This document shows, in pieces, positions 19,637-29,025 of a stretch of DNA of 64,000 nt (positions are counted from its first letter, which is position 1; every line of letters begins with the position of its first letter). Under the pieces are notes generated by a model. That model did not search any database and was not told where the DNA came from. It saw only the letters and a list, made by a program, of their open reading frames with translations. Location: the NCBI RefSeq assembly GCF_003688995.1, contig NZ_PENI01000001.1, positions 558,001-622,000 on the forward strand. Reading direction: 5' to 3'. The stretch is from Streptomyces shenzhenensis (GTDB lineage: Bacteria > Actinomycetota > Actinomycetes > Streptomycetales > Streptomycetaceae). The position numbers and the translations under genes are program-made.

Positions 19637-19732
19637 CACGGCTCGGCCCAGGCGCACGGCACTCGGTCTCACTGGGGCCGCTCCCCGATGGTCCATCCCA
19701 TCCCAGCGCGCCAGTCACGGCCCGCCGGTCAG
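19637..19732 (-). promoter_or_regulatory. ZTP (pfl) riboswitch upstream of glyA
   Basis: Read on the minus strand, the leader shows in order the conserved pfl blocks: GGGCCGTGACTGGCGCG (about 19726-19710), a short hairpin with GGGATGGGATGG, then CGGGGAGCGGCC (about 19687-19676), a variable linker, and GCGCCTGGGCCGA (about 19655-19643). A ~40-nt segment then leads to GAGGTCCTC and the glyA ATG. These blocks and the glyA context match the ZTP-sensing riboswitch class, which raises one-carbon gene expression when ZMP/ZTP accumulates. No clear intrinsic terminator is seen between aptamer and gene, so control may be on translation. Confidence 0.85.
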
Positions 19733-19858
19733 CCTACCGGGCGAATCGGACGGGCACGCGCGGCGGTGGTCGCACGGTGCTTACGGCTCCGGGTCCGGCC
19801 CGCGAGCGAGGATGGGAGAAGGGGGCGAATCCCGACACTCTGGCCCACTGGAGTTCCC

Positions 19859-21088
19859 GTGAACGCTACGGAGAGGCTCATCGCCGCTGCCGACGCCCAC
19901 ACCGCGCACACCTACCGCCCGCTGCCGGTGGTCGTGGCCACCGCGGACGGGTCCTGGATGACGGATGTCGAGGGCCGGCGCTACCTCGATCTGCTCGCCG
20001 GCTACTCCGCGCTGAACTTCGGGCACCGCAACCCGCGGCTGGTGGCGGCGGCCACGGCGCAGCTGGAACGGGTGACGCTGACCTCGCGGGCGTTCCACCA
20101 CGACCGGTTCGCCGCGTTCTGCAGCGAACTGGCCGAGCTGTGCGGCATGGAGCTGGTGCTGCCGATGAACACCGGCGTTGAGGCGGTGGAGACCGCGGTG
20201 AAGACGGCCCGGAAGTGGGGCTACCGGGTGAAGGGGGTGCCCGGGGAGATGGCGAAGATCGTGGTCGCCGGGGGCAACTTCCACGGCCGTACGACGACGG
20301 TCATCAGCTTCTCCACGGATCCGGAGGCGCGGGCGGACTTCGGGCCGTACACGCCGGGCTTCGAGATCGTCCCGTACGGGGACCTGACCGCGATGCGGGC
20401 GGCGCTCACCGAGAACACGGTGGCGGTGCTGCTGGAGCCGATCCAGGGCGAGGCGGGCGTGATCGTGCCGCCGGCCGGTTATCTGCCGACGGTGCGGGAG
20501 CTGACCCGGGAGCGGAATGTGCTGTTCGTCGCGGACGAGATCCAGTCGGGGCTGGGCCGGACCGGGCGGACCTTCGCGTGCGAGCACGAGGGGGTGGTGC
20601 CGGACGTGTATCTGCTGGGCAAGGCGCTGGGCGGCGGGATCGTGCCGGTGTCGGCTGTGGTGTCGGGCGCGGAGGTGCTCGGGGTGTTCCGGCCGGGTGA
20701 GCACGGGTCGACGTTCGGTGGCAATCCGCTGGCCTGCGCGGTGGGGCTGGAGGTGATCGCGATGCTGCGGTCGGGCGAGTACCAGGCGCGCGCGGCGGAG
20801 CTGGGCGCGCATCTGCACCGTGAGCTGGGCGCGCTGCTCGGTACCGGCGCGGTGACGGCGGTGCGCGGGCGCGGGCTGTGGGCGGGAGTCGATGTCGCGC
20901 CGGCGCTCGGGACGGGACGGCAGATCTCGGAGCGGCTCATGGACCGCGGCGTGCTGGTGAAGGACACCCACGGCTCGACGATCCGGATCGCGCCGCCGCT
21001 GGTGATCGAGAAGGAGGATCTGGACTGGGGGCTCGATCAGGTGCGGGCGGTGCTGGCCGGCCGGCGTGGCGAGGCGAGAGTCAGGTGA
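19859..21088 (+). CDS. rocD: Ornithine aminotransferase
   Basis: A 409-residue class III PLP aminotransferase that converts ornithine plus 2-oxoglutarate to glutamate semialdehyde. The PLP lysine is K255 in LLGKALGGG, preceded by FVADEIQSGLGRTG. The motifs GGNFHGRTTTVISFSTDP and GEHGSTFGGNPLACAV are typical of RocD rather than of acetylornithine aminotransferase. The GTG at 19859 has GGAG 5 nt upstream. Length equals that of Bacillus RocD (about 400 aa). The gene is divergent from glyA across 253 bp that also contains the ZTP riboswitch leader. Confidence 0.93.
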   Translation: MNATERLIAAADAHTAHTYRPLPVVVATADGSWMTDVEGRRYLDLLAGYSALNFGHRNPRLVAAATAQLERVTLTSRAFHHDRFAAFCSELAELCGMELVLPMNTGVEAVETAVKTARKWGYRVKGVPGEMAKIVVAGGNFHGRTTTVISFSTDPEARADFGPYTPGFEIVPYGDLTAMRAALTENTVAVLLEPIQGEAGVIVPPAGYLPTVRELTRERNVLFVADEIQSGLGRTGRTFACEHEGVVPDVYLLGKALGGGIVPVSAVVSGAEVLGVFRPGEHGSTFGGNPLACAVGLEVIAMLRSGEYQARAAELGAHLHRELGALLGTGAVTAVRGRGLWAGVDVAPALGTGRQISERLMDRGVLVKDTHGSTIRIAPPLVIEKEDLDWGLDQVRAVLAGRRGEARVR

Positions 21089-21140
21089 GAGCCGGGCTCG
21101 GACCGGGCCGCGGGTTTTCCCGCTCCCCTACAGTCGCTTC

Positions 21141-21980
21141 GTGCTCTTCGGAATGGTGTGCGCCCTGGGCGCGGCGGTCTGTTTCGGTACGGCGACCGTC
21201 CTGCAGGCGATCGCCGCGCGCCACGCGGCGGGCACCGGTGCGGGCGGGGATGCGGCGCTGTTGCTGCGGGCGCTGCGGCAGTGGCGGTATCTGGCGGGTC
21301 TGGGCCTAGACGGTCTGGGGTTCCTGCTGCAGATCGCGGCGCTGCGGTCGGTCCCGATCTATACGGTCGGCGCGGCGCTGGCGTCGAGTCTGGCGGTGAC
21401 CGCGGTGGTCGCGGCGCGGTTGCTGCGGGTGCGGCTGAGCGGGGTGGAGTGGGGCGCGGTGGCGGTGGTGTGCGCAGGGCTGGCGATGCTGGGGCTGGCC
21501 TCCGGGGCGGAGGGCCATCGGGACGGCTCGGCGGCGTTGCGGTACGCGATGCTGGCGGCGGCCGTGGCGGTGCTGGGGCTGGGGGCGGTCGGCGGACGGT
21601 TGCGGAGGCGGGGCCGGGCGCTGTTGCTCGGGCTGGGCGCGGGGTTCGGGTTCGGGGTGGTGGAGGTGGCGGTGCGGCTGATCGACGAGCCGGCGCCGGC
21701 GGCCCTGGTCACCAACCCGGCCGCCTACGCCCTGCTGCTCGCCGGGGCGGCCGCCTTTCTGCTGCTCACCTCGGCTCTCCAGCGCGGCTCGGTGACCACG
21801 GCCACCGCCGGGATGGTGATCGGCGAGACGATCGGCCCGGCCGCGGTGGGCGTGGTGTGGCTGGGTGACCGCACCCGCGAGGGCCTGACCTGGCTCGCGG
21901 TACTGGGCTTCGCGGTGGCGGTGACAGGCGCCCTGGCCCTGGCCCGCTTCGGCGAGGCCCCGGTGACAGAGGCCCCTTGA
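21141..21980 (+). CDS. DMT-superfamily (EamA-like) membrane protein
   Basis: A 279-residue protein with nine or ten hydrophobic helices, arranged as two halves as in drug/metabolite transporters. It starts LFGMVCALGAAVCFGTATVLQ, typical of the DMT fold, with SVPIYTVGAALASSLAVTAVVAARLL in the middle. The GTG at 21141 is preceded by TACAGT (21129-21134) at 6 nt and no Shine-Dalgarno, so a leaderless transcript of its own is likely even though rocD ends only 52 bp upstream. Substrate unknown. Downstream lies a MITE-like element. Confidence 0.8.
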   Translation: MLFGMVCALGAAVCFGTATVLQAIAARHAAGTGAGGDAALLLRALRQWRYLAGLGLDGLGFLLQIAALRSVPIYTVGAALASSLAVTAVVAARLLRVRLSGVEWGAVAVVCAGLAMLGLASGAEGHRDGSAALRYAMLAAAVAVLGLGAVGGRLRRRGRALLLGLGAGFGFGVVEVAVRLIDEPAPAALVTNPAAYALLLAGAAAFLLLTSALQRGSVTTATAGMVIGETIGPAAVGVVWLGDRTREGLTWLAVLGFAVAVTGALALARFGEAPVTEAP

Positions 21981-22026
21981 GCCCCGGGGATCGCCGCAAC
22001 ACCCCGGCTCAAGGGGTGCGGTGGGT

Positions 22027-22301
22027 TAGGTCCTGTCGTCACATTCCCGTCGTCCGCCCGGAGGGCGGGCCCTGCGGCGTCGTGGGGGTCCCCCCTGGTC
22101 GAGCGGAGCCGAGAGCTTGGGGGAGCGTGCTCTCGGTGTGCCGGGCGCGGGCCCTCGTACTGGACGTACTCGGGCCTGTGTCCGGTGCGGCGAGTGGGGG
22201 TCCCCCCTGCTCGAAGAGCTCGGGGGAGCGTGCATGGCGTCGCGGGGCTGGGGGCACCTCCCGGCCGGAGGCCGGGGGAGGGAATGTGACGACAGGGCCT
22301 A
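22027..22301. mobile_element. MITE-like element, copy B (275 bp)
   Basis: Terminal inverted repeats TAGGTCCTGTCGTCACATTCCC (22027-22048) and GGGAATGTGACGACAGGGCCTA (22280-22301) pair at 21 of 22 positions, flanked by TA on both sides. The interior shares two long blocks with copy A: the CCGCCCGGAGGGCGGGCCCTG block and the CTCGGGGGAGCGTGCATGGC block. It holds an extra ~110-bp middle section absent from copy A. No transposase. The right-hand CTA is also the TAG stop codon of the minus-strand MocR-type gene. This element accounts for most of the 318-bp gap 21981-22298. Confidence 0.85.
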
Positions 22302-23705
22302 CGGCAGGGCGCGGCACAGGGCCTCAAGGGCTGCCGTCCAGGCGTGGTCCGGTGGGGTTCCGTAGCCGACGACCAGGGCGTCCAGGGGCGCGGTGACGGC
22401 GTGCTCGTGGCGGTACGTGGTCAGGCCGTGCAGGGCCAGTCCCTGCCAGGCGGCGGCCTGGAGCACCGACTGTTCGGTGCCGGGCGGAAGCCGCAGGACG
22501 GCGTGCAGGCCGGCCGCGATACCGGTGACACGGACCTCGGGGGCGCGGGCGGCCAGGGCCGCGACGAGGGTGTCGCGGCGGCGCCGGTAGCGCAGCCGGG
22601 CGGCGCGCACATGACGGTCGTAGGCGCCGGAGGTGAGGAACTCGGCCAGGGTGAGCTGGTCCAGCACCCCGCAGGTGTCGCTGTGCCCCTTGGCGGCGGC
22701 ACACGCGTCGACGAGGGACGGCGGCAGCACCATCCAGCCGAGCCGCAGGCCGGGGGCGAGGGACTTGCTGGCGGTGCCGAGGTGGACGACCTGGTCGGGG
22801 GCCAGGCCCTGGAGCGCGCCGACGGGCTGGCGGTCGTAGCGGAACTCGCCGTCGTAGTCGTCCTCCAGGACCAGGCCGCCGGTGCGCCGCGCCCAGTCCA
22901 CCGCGGCGGCCCGCCGGTCGGGGTGCAGGGCCGTGCCCATCGGGAACTGGTGGGCGGGCGTGAGCAGCACGGCGCCCGCGTCCGGGATGGCGCGGGTGTC
23001 GGTGGCCAGGTCGTCGTACGGCAGCGGGCGGGTGGCCAGGCGGGCGGCGGCCAGCAGGTCCCAGTGGACGAACAGGCCGTAGGACTCGACGGCGACGGTG
23101 CGGACGCCGCGGGAGCGCAGCACCGCGGCGAGGATCTTCAGGCCCTGCGCGAACCCGGCGCAGACCAGGATGTTCTCGGGGCCGGCACGGACGCCGCGGG
23201 AGCGGGCGAGGTAGCCGGCGAGGGCAGTGCGCAGTTCGGGCCGGCCGCGGGGGTCGCCGTAGCCGAGGGCTTCGGTGGGGGCGGCGGTGAGGGCGCGGCG
23301 GGCGGCCTTGAGCCATTCGGTGCGCGGGAAGGCGGAGAGGTCGGGGGTGCCGGGGACGAGGTTGTGGGTGGGCCGGTCGGCGGCGCGGCGGCGGGGTGCC
23401 CGGCCGGCCGCCGGGACGGCCGCGCCGGCCGGGGACGGCAGCCCCGTGGCCACCCGGGTGCCCGAGCCCTGCCGGGCGGTGAGCCAGCCCTCGGCGACGA
23501 GGTCGGCGTAGGCGTCGGCGACGGTGTTGCGGGCGATGCCGAGGTCGGCGGCGAGGGTGCGGGAGGAGGGCAGCCGGGTGCCGGGGGCGAGGCGGCCGGT
23601 GCGGACGGCGTCCCGCAGCGCGTCGGTGAGGCCGCGCCGCAGGCCGAGCGAGCCGGTCGGTTCCAAATGCAGGTCGATGCCCAAAGTGGCCCAGGATTCC
23701 GCCAT
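22299..23705 (-). CDS. MocR/PdxR-type regulator: GntR wHTH fused to aminotransferase domain
   Basis: A 468-residue regulator. Residues ~20-85 are a GntR winged helix (GTRLPSSRTLAADLGIARNT). The rest is a fold-type I aminotransferase-like domain with a PLP-site lysine in HLGTASKSLAPGLRLGW. Such proteins sense PLP or amino compounds and control adjacent metabolic genes. The start ATG has TATGGT 8 nt upstream on the same strand and no Shine-Dalgarno. It is divergent from the carboxymuconolactone-decarboxylase-like gene across 47 bp, which marks that gene as the probable target. Its stop codon lies in the end of a MITE-like element. Confidence 0.9.
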   Translation of the reverse strand: MAESWATLGIDLHLEPTGSLGLRRGLTDALRDAVRTGRLAPGTRLPSSRTLAADLGIARNTVADAYADLVAEGWLTARQGSGTRVATGLPSPAGAAVPAAGRAPRRRAADRPTHNLVPGTPDLSAFPRTEWLKAARRALTAAPTEALGYGDPRGRPELRTALAGYLARSRGVRAGPENILVCAGFAQGLKILAAVLRSRGVRTVAVESYGLFVHWDLLAAARLATRPLPYDDLATDTRAIPDAGAVLLTPAHQFPMGTALHPDRRAAAVDWARRTGGLVLEDDYDGEFRYDRQPVGALQGLAPDQVVHLGTASKSLAPGLRLGWMVLPPSLVDACAAAKGHSDTCGVLDQLTLAEFLTSGAYDRHVRAARLRYRRRRDTLVAALAARAPEVRVTGIAAGLHAVLRLPPGTEQSVLQAAAWQGLALHGLTTYRHEHAVTAPLDALVVGYGTPPDHAWTAALEALCRALP

Positions 23706-23752
23706 GGAAATGGACCATACTCCTGGGCTGCCTGGCTTCTAGGGTCGAAGAC
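23706..23752. promoter_or_regulatory. 47-bp divergent region with back-to-back leaderless promoters
   Basis: Minus strand: TATGGT at 23719-23714, 8 nt from the MocR-gene ATG. Plus strand: TAGGGT at 23740-23745, 7 nt from the ATG of the neighbouring gene. The -35 zones must overlap the opposite promoter, so binding of the MocR-type regulator here would affect both genes. Confidence 0.6.
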
Positions 23753-24250
23753 ATGACCGCACAGGAAAGCATCGAGTACGCACCCGAGACCGCACCCCGC
23801 CTGCGCATGGCCGAGCTCGCGCCGGACGTGTACAAGGCGATGATCCGTCTGGACACCGTGGCCAAGCGGGGTCTGGACCCCACGCTGTACGAGCTGGTGA
23901 AGATCCGGGCCTCGCAGCTCAACCACTGCGCGTTCTGCCTCGACATGCACACCAAGGACGCCCTCGCGGCCGGGGAGAGCGTCGAGCGGATCGTGCAGCT
24001 GAGCGCGTGGGAGGAGTCGCGGCACTTCTACACGGAGAAGGAGCTGGCGGCGATCGAGCTGACCGAGGCCGTCACGGTCCTCACCGACGGCTTCGTGCCG
24101 GACGCGGTGTACGAGAAGGCCGCCAAGCACTTCGAGGAGGCCGAGCTGGCGCAGCTGATCGCCGCGATCACGGTGATCAACGCCTGGAACCGGTTCGGGG
24201 TGGCCACCCGGATGACGCCGGGTCATTACCAGCCGGGGCAGTACGCGTGA
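23753..24250 (+). CDS. Carboxymuconolactone decarboxylase / AhpD-like family protein
   Basis: A 165-residue all-helical protein of the CMD/AhpD superfamily. The redox motif is C59-A-F-C62 followed by H66 (NHCAFCLDMHTKDAL), the arrangement of AhpD-type alkylhydroperoxidases. It is preceded by LDPTLYELVKIRASQLN, as in that family. It probably works as a small thiol peroxidase or reductase; the true substrate is not known. It is divergent from and probably controlled by the MocR-type regulator. A leaderless start is suggested by TAGGGT 7 nt upstream of the ATG. Confidence 0.88.
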   Translation: MTAQESIEYAPETAPRLRMAELAPDVYKAMIRLDTVAKRGLDPTLYELVKIRASQLNHCAFCLDMHTKDALAAGESVERIVQLSAWEESRHFYTEKELAAIELTEAVTVLTDGFVPDAVYEKAAKHFEEAELAQLIAAITVINAWNRFGVATRMTPGHYQPGQYA

Positions 24251-24314
24251 CCCGTACCCAGCCGGTCGGCCCGCCCTCGCCGGACCGGTGACGATCGTCG
24301 CTGCCTGGACCGGC

Positions 24315-24346
24315 CATAGTTCTTTGACTAAAGTCAAAGAACTATG
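24315..24346. promoter_or_regulatory. 32-bp perfect palindrome over the start codon of the MarR-GNAT gene
   Basis: CATAGTTCTTTGACT (24315-24329), a 2-nt AA centre, then AGTCAAAGAACTATG (24332-24346): two 15-bp arms without a mismatch. The last three bases are the ATG start codon. The AT content is far above the surroundings. It is the likely operator for autoregulation by the MarR domain encoded just downstream; alternatively the RNA hairpin could hide the start codon. Confidence 0.85.
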
Positions 24347-25270
24347 GAGCCTGTGGCTGTGGAAGACGTGGCGGACCTCCGCCGGTTCAATCGCTACTTC
24401 ACGCGCCGGATCGGCGTCCTGGACGACCACTACCTCGGCCAGGACCGGCCGCTGGGCGAGGCCCGGCTGCTGTTCGAGATCGGCGACGGGGTCTCCCTGC
24501 GCGAACTGCGCACCCGGCTGGGCCTGGACGCCGGCTATCTGAGCCGGCTGGCGCGGGCGCTGGAGGCGCAGGGCATGGTGCGGGTCGGCGTCCCGCCGCA
24601 CGACAACCGGCTGCGGATCGTCGAGCCGACCCCGGCCGGGCGCGTCGAGGTCGAGGAGCAGAACCGGCGCGCCGACGCGCTCGCCGCCGGTCTGCTCCAG
24701 GCCCTCACCCCGGACCAGCGCGCCGAGTTGACCGGCGCCCTGGCCACGGCCGAGCGGCTGCTGCGGCTGGCGGGGATCACGGTCGAGGTCGTCGACGGCG
24801 CCGCACCCGACGCCCGCGCCTGCCTGGACGCGTACGCCGCCGACATCGACGCGCGCTTCCCCGAGGGCTTCGACGCGTCGGACCTGGTCGGCCCCGAGGA
24901 GGTGTCCGGGGAGGCCGGCGCGTTCCTGGTGGCGTACGAGGGCGGGGGCGACGGTGTCGAGGGGCCGGGCGCGCGGCCCGTGGGCTGCGGGGCGCTGCGG
25001 CGGCTGGAGCCGGGTGTGGGCGAGATCCGGCATGTGTGGGTGCACCGGGACGCCCGCCGCCTCGGGCTGGCCCGCCGACTGCTGGCCGGCCTGGAGGACG
25101 CGGCGCGGGCGCGCGGCCTGGACGTCGTACGGCTGGACACGCACCGCACGCTCACCGAGGCGCAGGCGATGTACCGGGCGTGCGGATACACGGAGATCCC
25201 GGCGTACGTCGACCACGTCTACGCCCACCACTGGTTCGAGAAGCGGCTGACGGACGGGCCCGCTTCCTGA
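24344..25270 (+). CDS. MarR-GNAT fusion: winged-helix regulator with acetyltransferase domain
   Basis: A 308-residue two-domain protein. Residues ~1-150 are a MarR winged helix (RELRTRLGLDAGYLSRLARAL recognition region, then the wing VPPHDNRLRIVEPT). Residues ~155-305 are a GNAT acetyltransferase, with the acetyl-CoA loop VHRDARRLGLARRLL and a final YRACGYTEIPAY. The N-terminal domain probably binds the palindrome that spans its own start codon. The acetyltransferase substrate is unknown; similar fusions are annotated as MarR family/GNAT regulators in many Streptomyces. No Shine-Dalgarno can be recognised because the palindrome occupies that place. Confidence 0.88.
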   Translation: MEPVAVEDVADLRRFNRYFTRRIGVLDDHYLGQDRPLGEARLLFEIGDGVSLRELRTRLGLDAGYLSRLARALEAQGMVRVGVPPHDNRLRIVEPTPAGRVEVEEQNRRADALAAGLLQALTPDQRAELTGALATAERLLRLAGITVEVVDGAAPDARACLDAYAADIDARFPEGFDASDLVGPEEVSGEAGAFLVAYEGGGDGVEGPGARPVGCGALRRLEPGVGEIRHVWVHRDARRLGLARRLLAGLEDAARARGLDVVRLDTHRTLTEAQAMYRACGYTEIPAYVDHVYAHHWFEKRLTDGPAS

Positions 25271-25321
25271 CCGGGTCCCCGGGCGCGGAACCGGGCGGAG
25301 GCAGACGGGGGCGGAAACGGG

Positions 25322-25360
25322 CGCGGGCCCCGCTCCGGGGTGACCGGAGCGGGGCCCGCG
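25322..25360. terminator. Strong bidirectional hairpin terminator
   Basis: A 17-bp perfect GC stem, starting CGCGGGCCCCGCTCCGG (25322-25338), with a 5-nt loop and a matching right arm 25344-25360. It lies between the convergent MarR-GNAT and mdh genes and can stop transcripts from both sides. Confidence 0.85.
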
Positions 25361-25392
25361 TGGCGCGTGACGGGGCGTCGACGAACGGTGGA

Positions 25393-26720
<1,328 letters not shown>

Positions 26721-26742
26721 GGGAATGTGACGACAGGGCCTA
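26721..26742. mobile_element. Solo terminal repeat of the MITE-like element (copy C)
   Basis: GGGAATGTGACGACAGGGCC plus TA, identical to the right end of copy B over all 22 bases. No matching left end is seen in the upstream 340 bp, so this is a remnant or single end. Its terminal CTA is the TAG stop codon of the adjacent minus-strand HTH gene. Confidence 0.75.
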
Positions 26743-28005
26743 CGGCGTGCAGCCCGTCTGGCCCGTGGACAGGGTTGCGCAGGCCTTCGCCTCCGTGGCG
26801 GCCCGCACGGCCACCATCGGGGTGTACGCGCCGGTGTCACCGGTCGCGTCGACCGCGCCGGTGTGGCTGGTGGTGCCGGCGGCGATACGGACCTCGTCGC
26901 CCGGTCCGGCGCCGCTGATCCGCCCCCATGCCGTGCCGCAGGTCTTGCTGTAGCGGACCTCGACCGTGGTGGTGCCCACGGTGACGGACTTGGCGGTGGT
27001 CACCAGGTCGCCGCTGCACCCCATGGTCTCGGCGTCCTTGCCCGTGCAGCCGCTGCCCGCGCACTTGACCCCGGGGGGCAGGTCGGCCGCGGTGCTGGCG
27101 GACGGGGAGGGCGACTTGTCGGCGCCCTCGTTCTTCTTCTCGCCGCCGTTGCCGGTCAGGAAGAAGACGGCGCCGATGACAACGGCCGCTCCGGCCAGGC
27201 CGGCCAGGAACATCACCGTCCGCCGCCTGCCGCCCGGCCCCCCGGGCACGGGGGCGCCGGGCACGGGGGCGCCGGGGCCCGGCGCCTGCGGCTGCTGCCC
27301 GTACGGGCCCGGGGCTCCCGGGGTCCAGCCGGGACCGTCCGGGGACGCGGACGGAGCGGGGCCGGAAGAACCGGAAAACCCGAAAGAACCAGAGGAACCG
27401 GAGGAACCAGAAGGAGGAGTCGGCACGGACGGTGACGGCGTGCGGCCGCCCGCCCGCGAAGGGCCCTGATACCCGGCCACTCCCCAGGAGTTGCCGCCCT
27501 TCCCCGGATTCCGTCCGGCTCCCTCGCGCGCGTCGGCGTCGGGCGCCGTCGGCTGGGGCGGGATCGTCGGGGAACCGCCCATGGGGCCCGCGACCCCCGG
27601 CGTCGCCGTCGCGCTGCCGCCCTTGCGGGCCGTCCCGCCCCCGTTCCTGCCCACCGCAGGCCCACCGAACTCTCCCAGCGCGGCGCGCGCCTGGGAGATC
27701 CGTATCGCCTCCATGGTCATGTCGTGGCGCATCTCCGAACGACTCCAGGCGCGTTCGGCAAGCTCCCACATGGTCGTGAGGTGGATGGGATTGGTGCCGG
27801 TGACCTCGGCGAGCGCGACGATCGCGCCCTTCGGGGCGAGGAGCCGTCCGTTGAGGTAACGCTCCCAGGACGTCTTGCTGTAGCCCGTGCGGTCGGCCAG
27901 CGCCGCGATGCTCAGCTCGCTGCGGTCCACGAGTCGCCGCAGCTGGCTCGCGAACTCCTTGACCTGCGGATCGAGTTCATCCGGCAAGGCTTTCCAACGA
28001 GGCAT
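26740..28005 (-). CDS. XRE-type HTH membrane protein with extracytoplasmic DUF2690 domain
   Basis: A 421-residue protein. An N-terminal Cro/C1-type helix-turn-helix (LSIAALADRTGYSKTSWERY, about residues 29-48) is followed by a long low-complexity Gly/Pro/Ser region. One membrane helix (VMFLAGLAGAAVVIGAVFFL) comes next, then a C-terminal domain of ~100 residues with four conserved cysteines that matches my memory of DUF2690. The layout suggests a one-component sensor: outside domain, membrane pass, inside DNA-binding domain. The ATG at 28005 has GGGGGGA 4 nt before it. The TAG stop is supplied by a MITE terminal repeat, so the C-terminus may have been altered by insertion. Confidence 0.8.
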   Translation of the reverse strand: MPRWKALPDELDPQVKEFASQLRRLVDRSELSIAALADRTGYSKTSWERYLNGRLLAPKGAIVALAEVTGTNPIHLTTMWELAERAWSRSEMRHDMTMEAIRISQARAALGEFGGPAVGRNGGGTARKGGSATATPGVAGPMGGSPTIPPQPTAPDADAREGAGRNPGKGGNSWGVAGYQGPSRAGGRTPSPSVPTPPSGSSGSSGSFGFSGSSGPAPSASPDGPGWTPGAPGPYGQQPQAPGPGAPVPGAPVPGGPGGRRRTVMFLAGLAGAAVVIGAVFFLTGNGGEKKNEGADKSPSPSASTAADLPPGVKCAGSGCTGKDAETMGCSGDLVTTAKSVTVGTTTVEVRYSKTCGTAWGRISGAGPGDEVRIAAGTTSHTGAVDATGDTGAYTPMVAVRAATEAKACATLSTGQTGCTP

Positions 28006-28551
28006 GGGTTCCCCCCTCTTCCCCCCGGTCGGTGCTGTTGTGTTCCCGGCGTCCGCCCCGCGTTTCCCCCGCGTGGCATCCCGTCGCCAGTCCCCGTTCT
28101 GGCTACCCACAGGGCTGCGTCCCTCCAAAGGATCGCAGCTCTGTGGAGGGGGGCGCACGGGAGCATCGGACCCGTTGGTCATGCACCGTTGCACGCCGCC
28201 CGGCACCCGGTCCACCGGGCTGTCGCGTTGGGACACGTTAGCCCGGCTGTGCGCGCACTTCCTGACACATCCCCGAACTTGTCAAGACATCGACACAGTG
28301 CGCACGGAGTGGTGACCTCGCCCGTCCCAGGGGCCGCCGTGACACCCGCGGACCTCTCTTTGTCGCAGAGCGCGGACACCGTACCGGAACGGTCACTTCC
28401 GTGCCACAGCGCCCGGACAGCCGTTGAACAGGCCACTCGTGGCAGGGGAGGGTGGAGACGCGACGGCGGCCCGTCCCCGCTCGGGGGAGAGGACGGGCCG
28501 CCGTCCTCCGGCGAGGCCGCCGGACCGACAAGCAGTACCCGCGCCGCGGAG
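28006..28551. other. 546-bp intergenic region upstream of the HTH/DUF2690 gene
   Basis: No convincing gene. Translations in all frames are arginine/proline-rich shadows without recognisable motifs or ribosome sites. The left part should hold the promoter of the HTH gene. The right end carries the terminator at 28462-28505. A short AT-richer stretch around 28270-28300 is the only other contrast. Confidence 0.5.
28462..28505 (-). terminator. Terminator after folD-DUF3017
   Basis: GACGGCGGCCCGTCC (28462-28476) and GGACGGGCCGCCGTC (28491-28505) form a perfect 15-bp stem with a 14-nt loop, 46 bp beyond the DUF3017 stop codon. Confidence 0.8.
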
Positions 28552-29025
28552 CTACTGGTCCAGCGTGAAGTGCAGGGTGTCCTTCAGGAACGGGATCTCC
28601 AGCCACGGCCTGGGCTGGGCCATCATCGCCAGCAGGACGATCGCGAGCCCCAGCACGCCGTAGGTGGCGATGTCCGTGAAGCGCGAGCGCACGGCGAGCA
28701 TGCCGACGCCGGGCAGGAACCAGCGCAGCACCGCGCCGGCCAGCAGGGCGGCGCCGATCAGCAGCGTCCCGTACCGGACCACGTCGAGGGCGATCAGCAG
28801 CAGGCCCAGGGCGACCGCGGACAGCACGACGAGCATCGGCCACTGGCGGGCCGGCGCCGGCAGGTCACCGGATGTGGCCCGGCCGCCGCCCTCGGGGCGT
28901 GCGGTGTCCCTGGTGAACGACGGGAAGCGGCGGGTGGCCCGCTTGGGGCGCCCCGCGGGCTCGGGCGCGCTGGTCGCGTCGCGGACCGTCGGCTCCGCGT
29001 CCGGGTGGGTGTGGTCAGCCGACAC
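28552..29025 (-). CDS. DUF3017 membrane protein
   Basis: A 157-residue protein with a charged, proline-rich N-terminus of about 60 residues and three membrane helices (about 63-80, 84-101 and 121-140). The closing segment [14 protein letters not shown] is typical of the actinobacterial DUF3017 family that accompanies folD. The GTG at 29025 lies 11 nt inside the end of folD with GGAG 4 nt upstream, so it is translated with folD. Function unknown. Confidence 0.82.
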   Translation of the reverse strand: MSADHTHPDAEPTVRDATSAPEPAGRPKRATRRFPSFTRDTARPEGGGRATSGDLPAPARQWPMLVVLSAVALGLLLIALDVVRYGTLLIGAALLAGAVLRWFLPGVGMLAVRSRFTDIATYGVLGLAIVLLAMMAQPRPWLEIPFLKDTLHFTLDQ

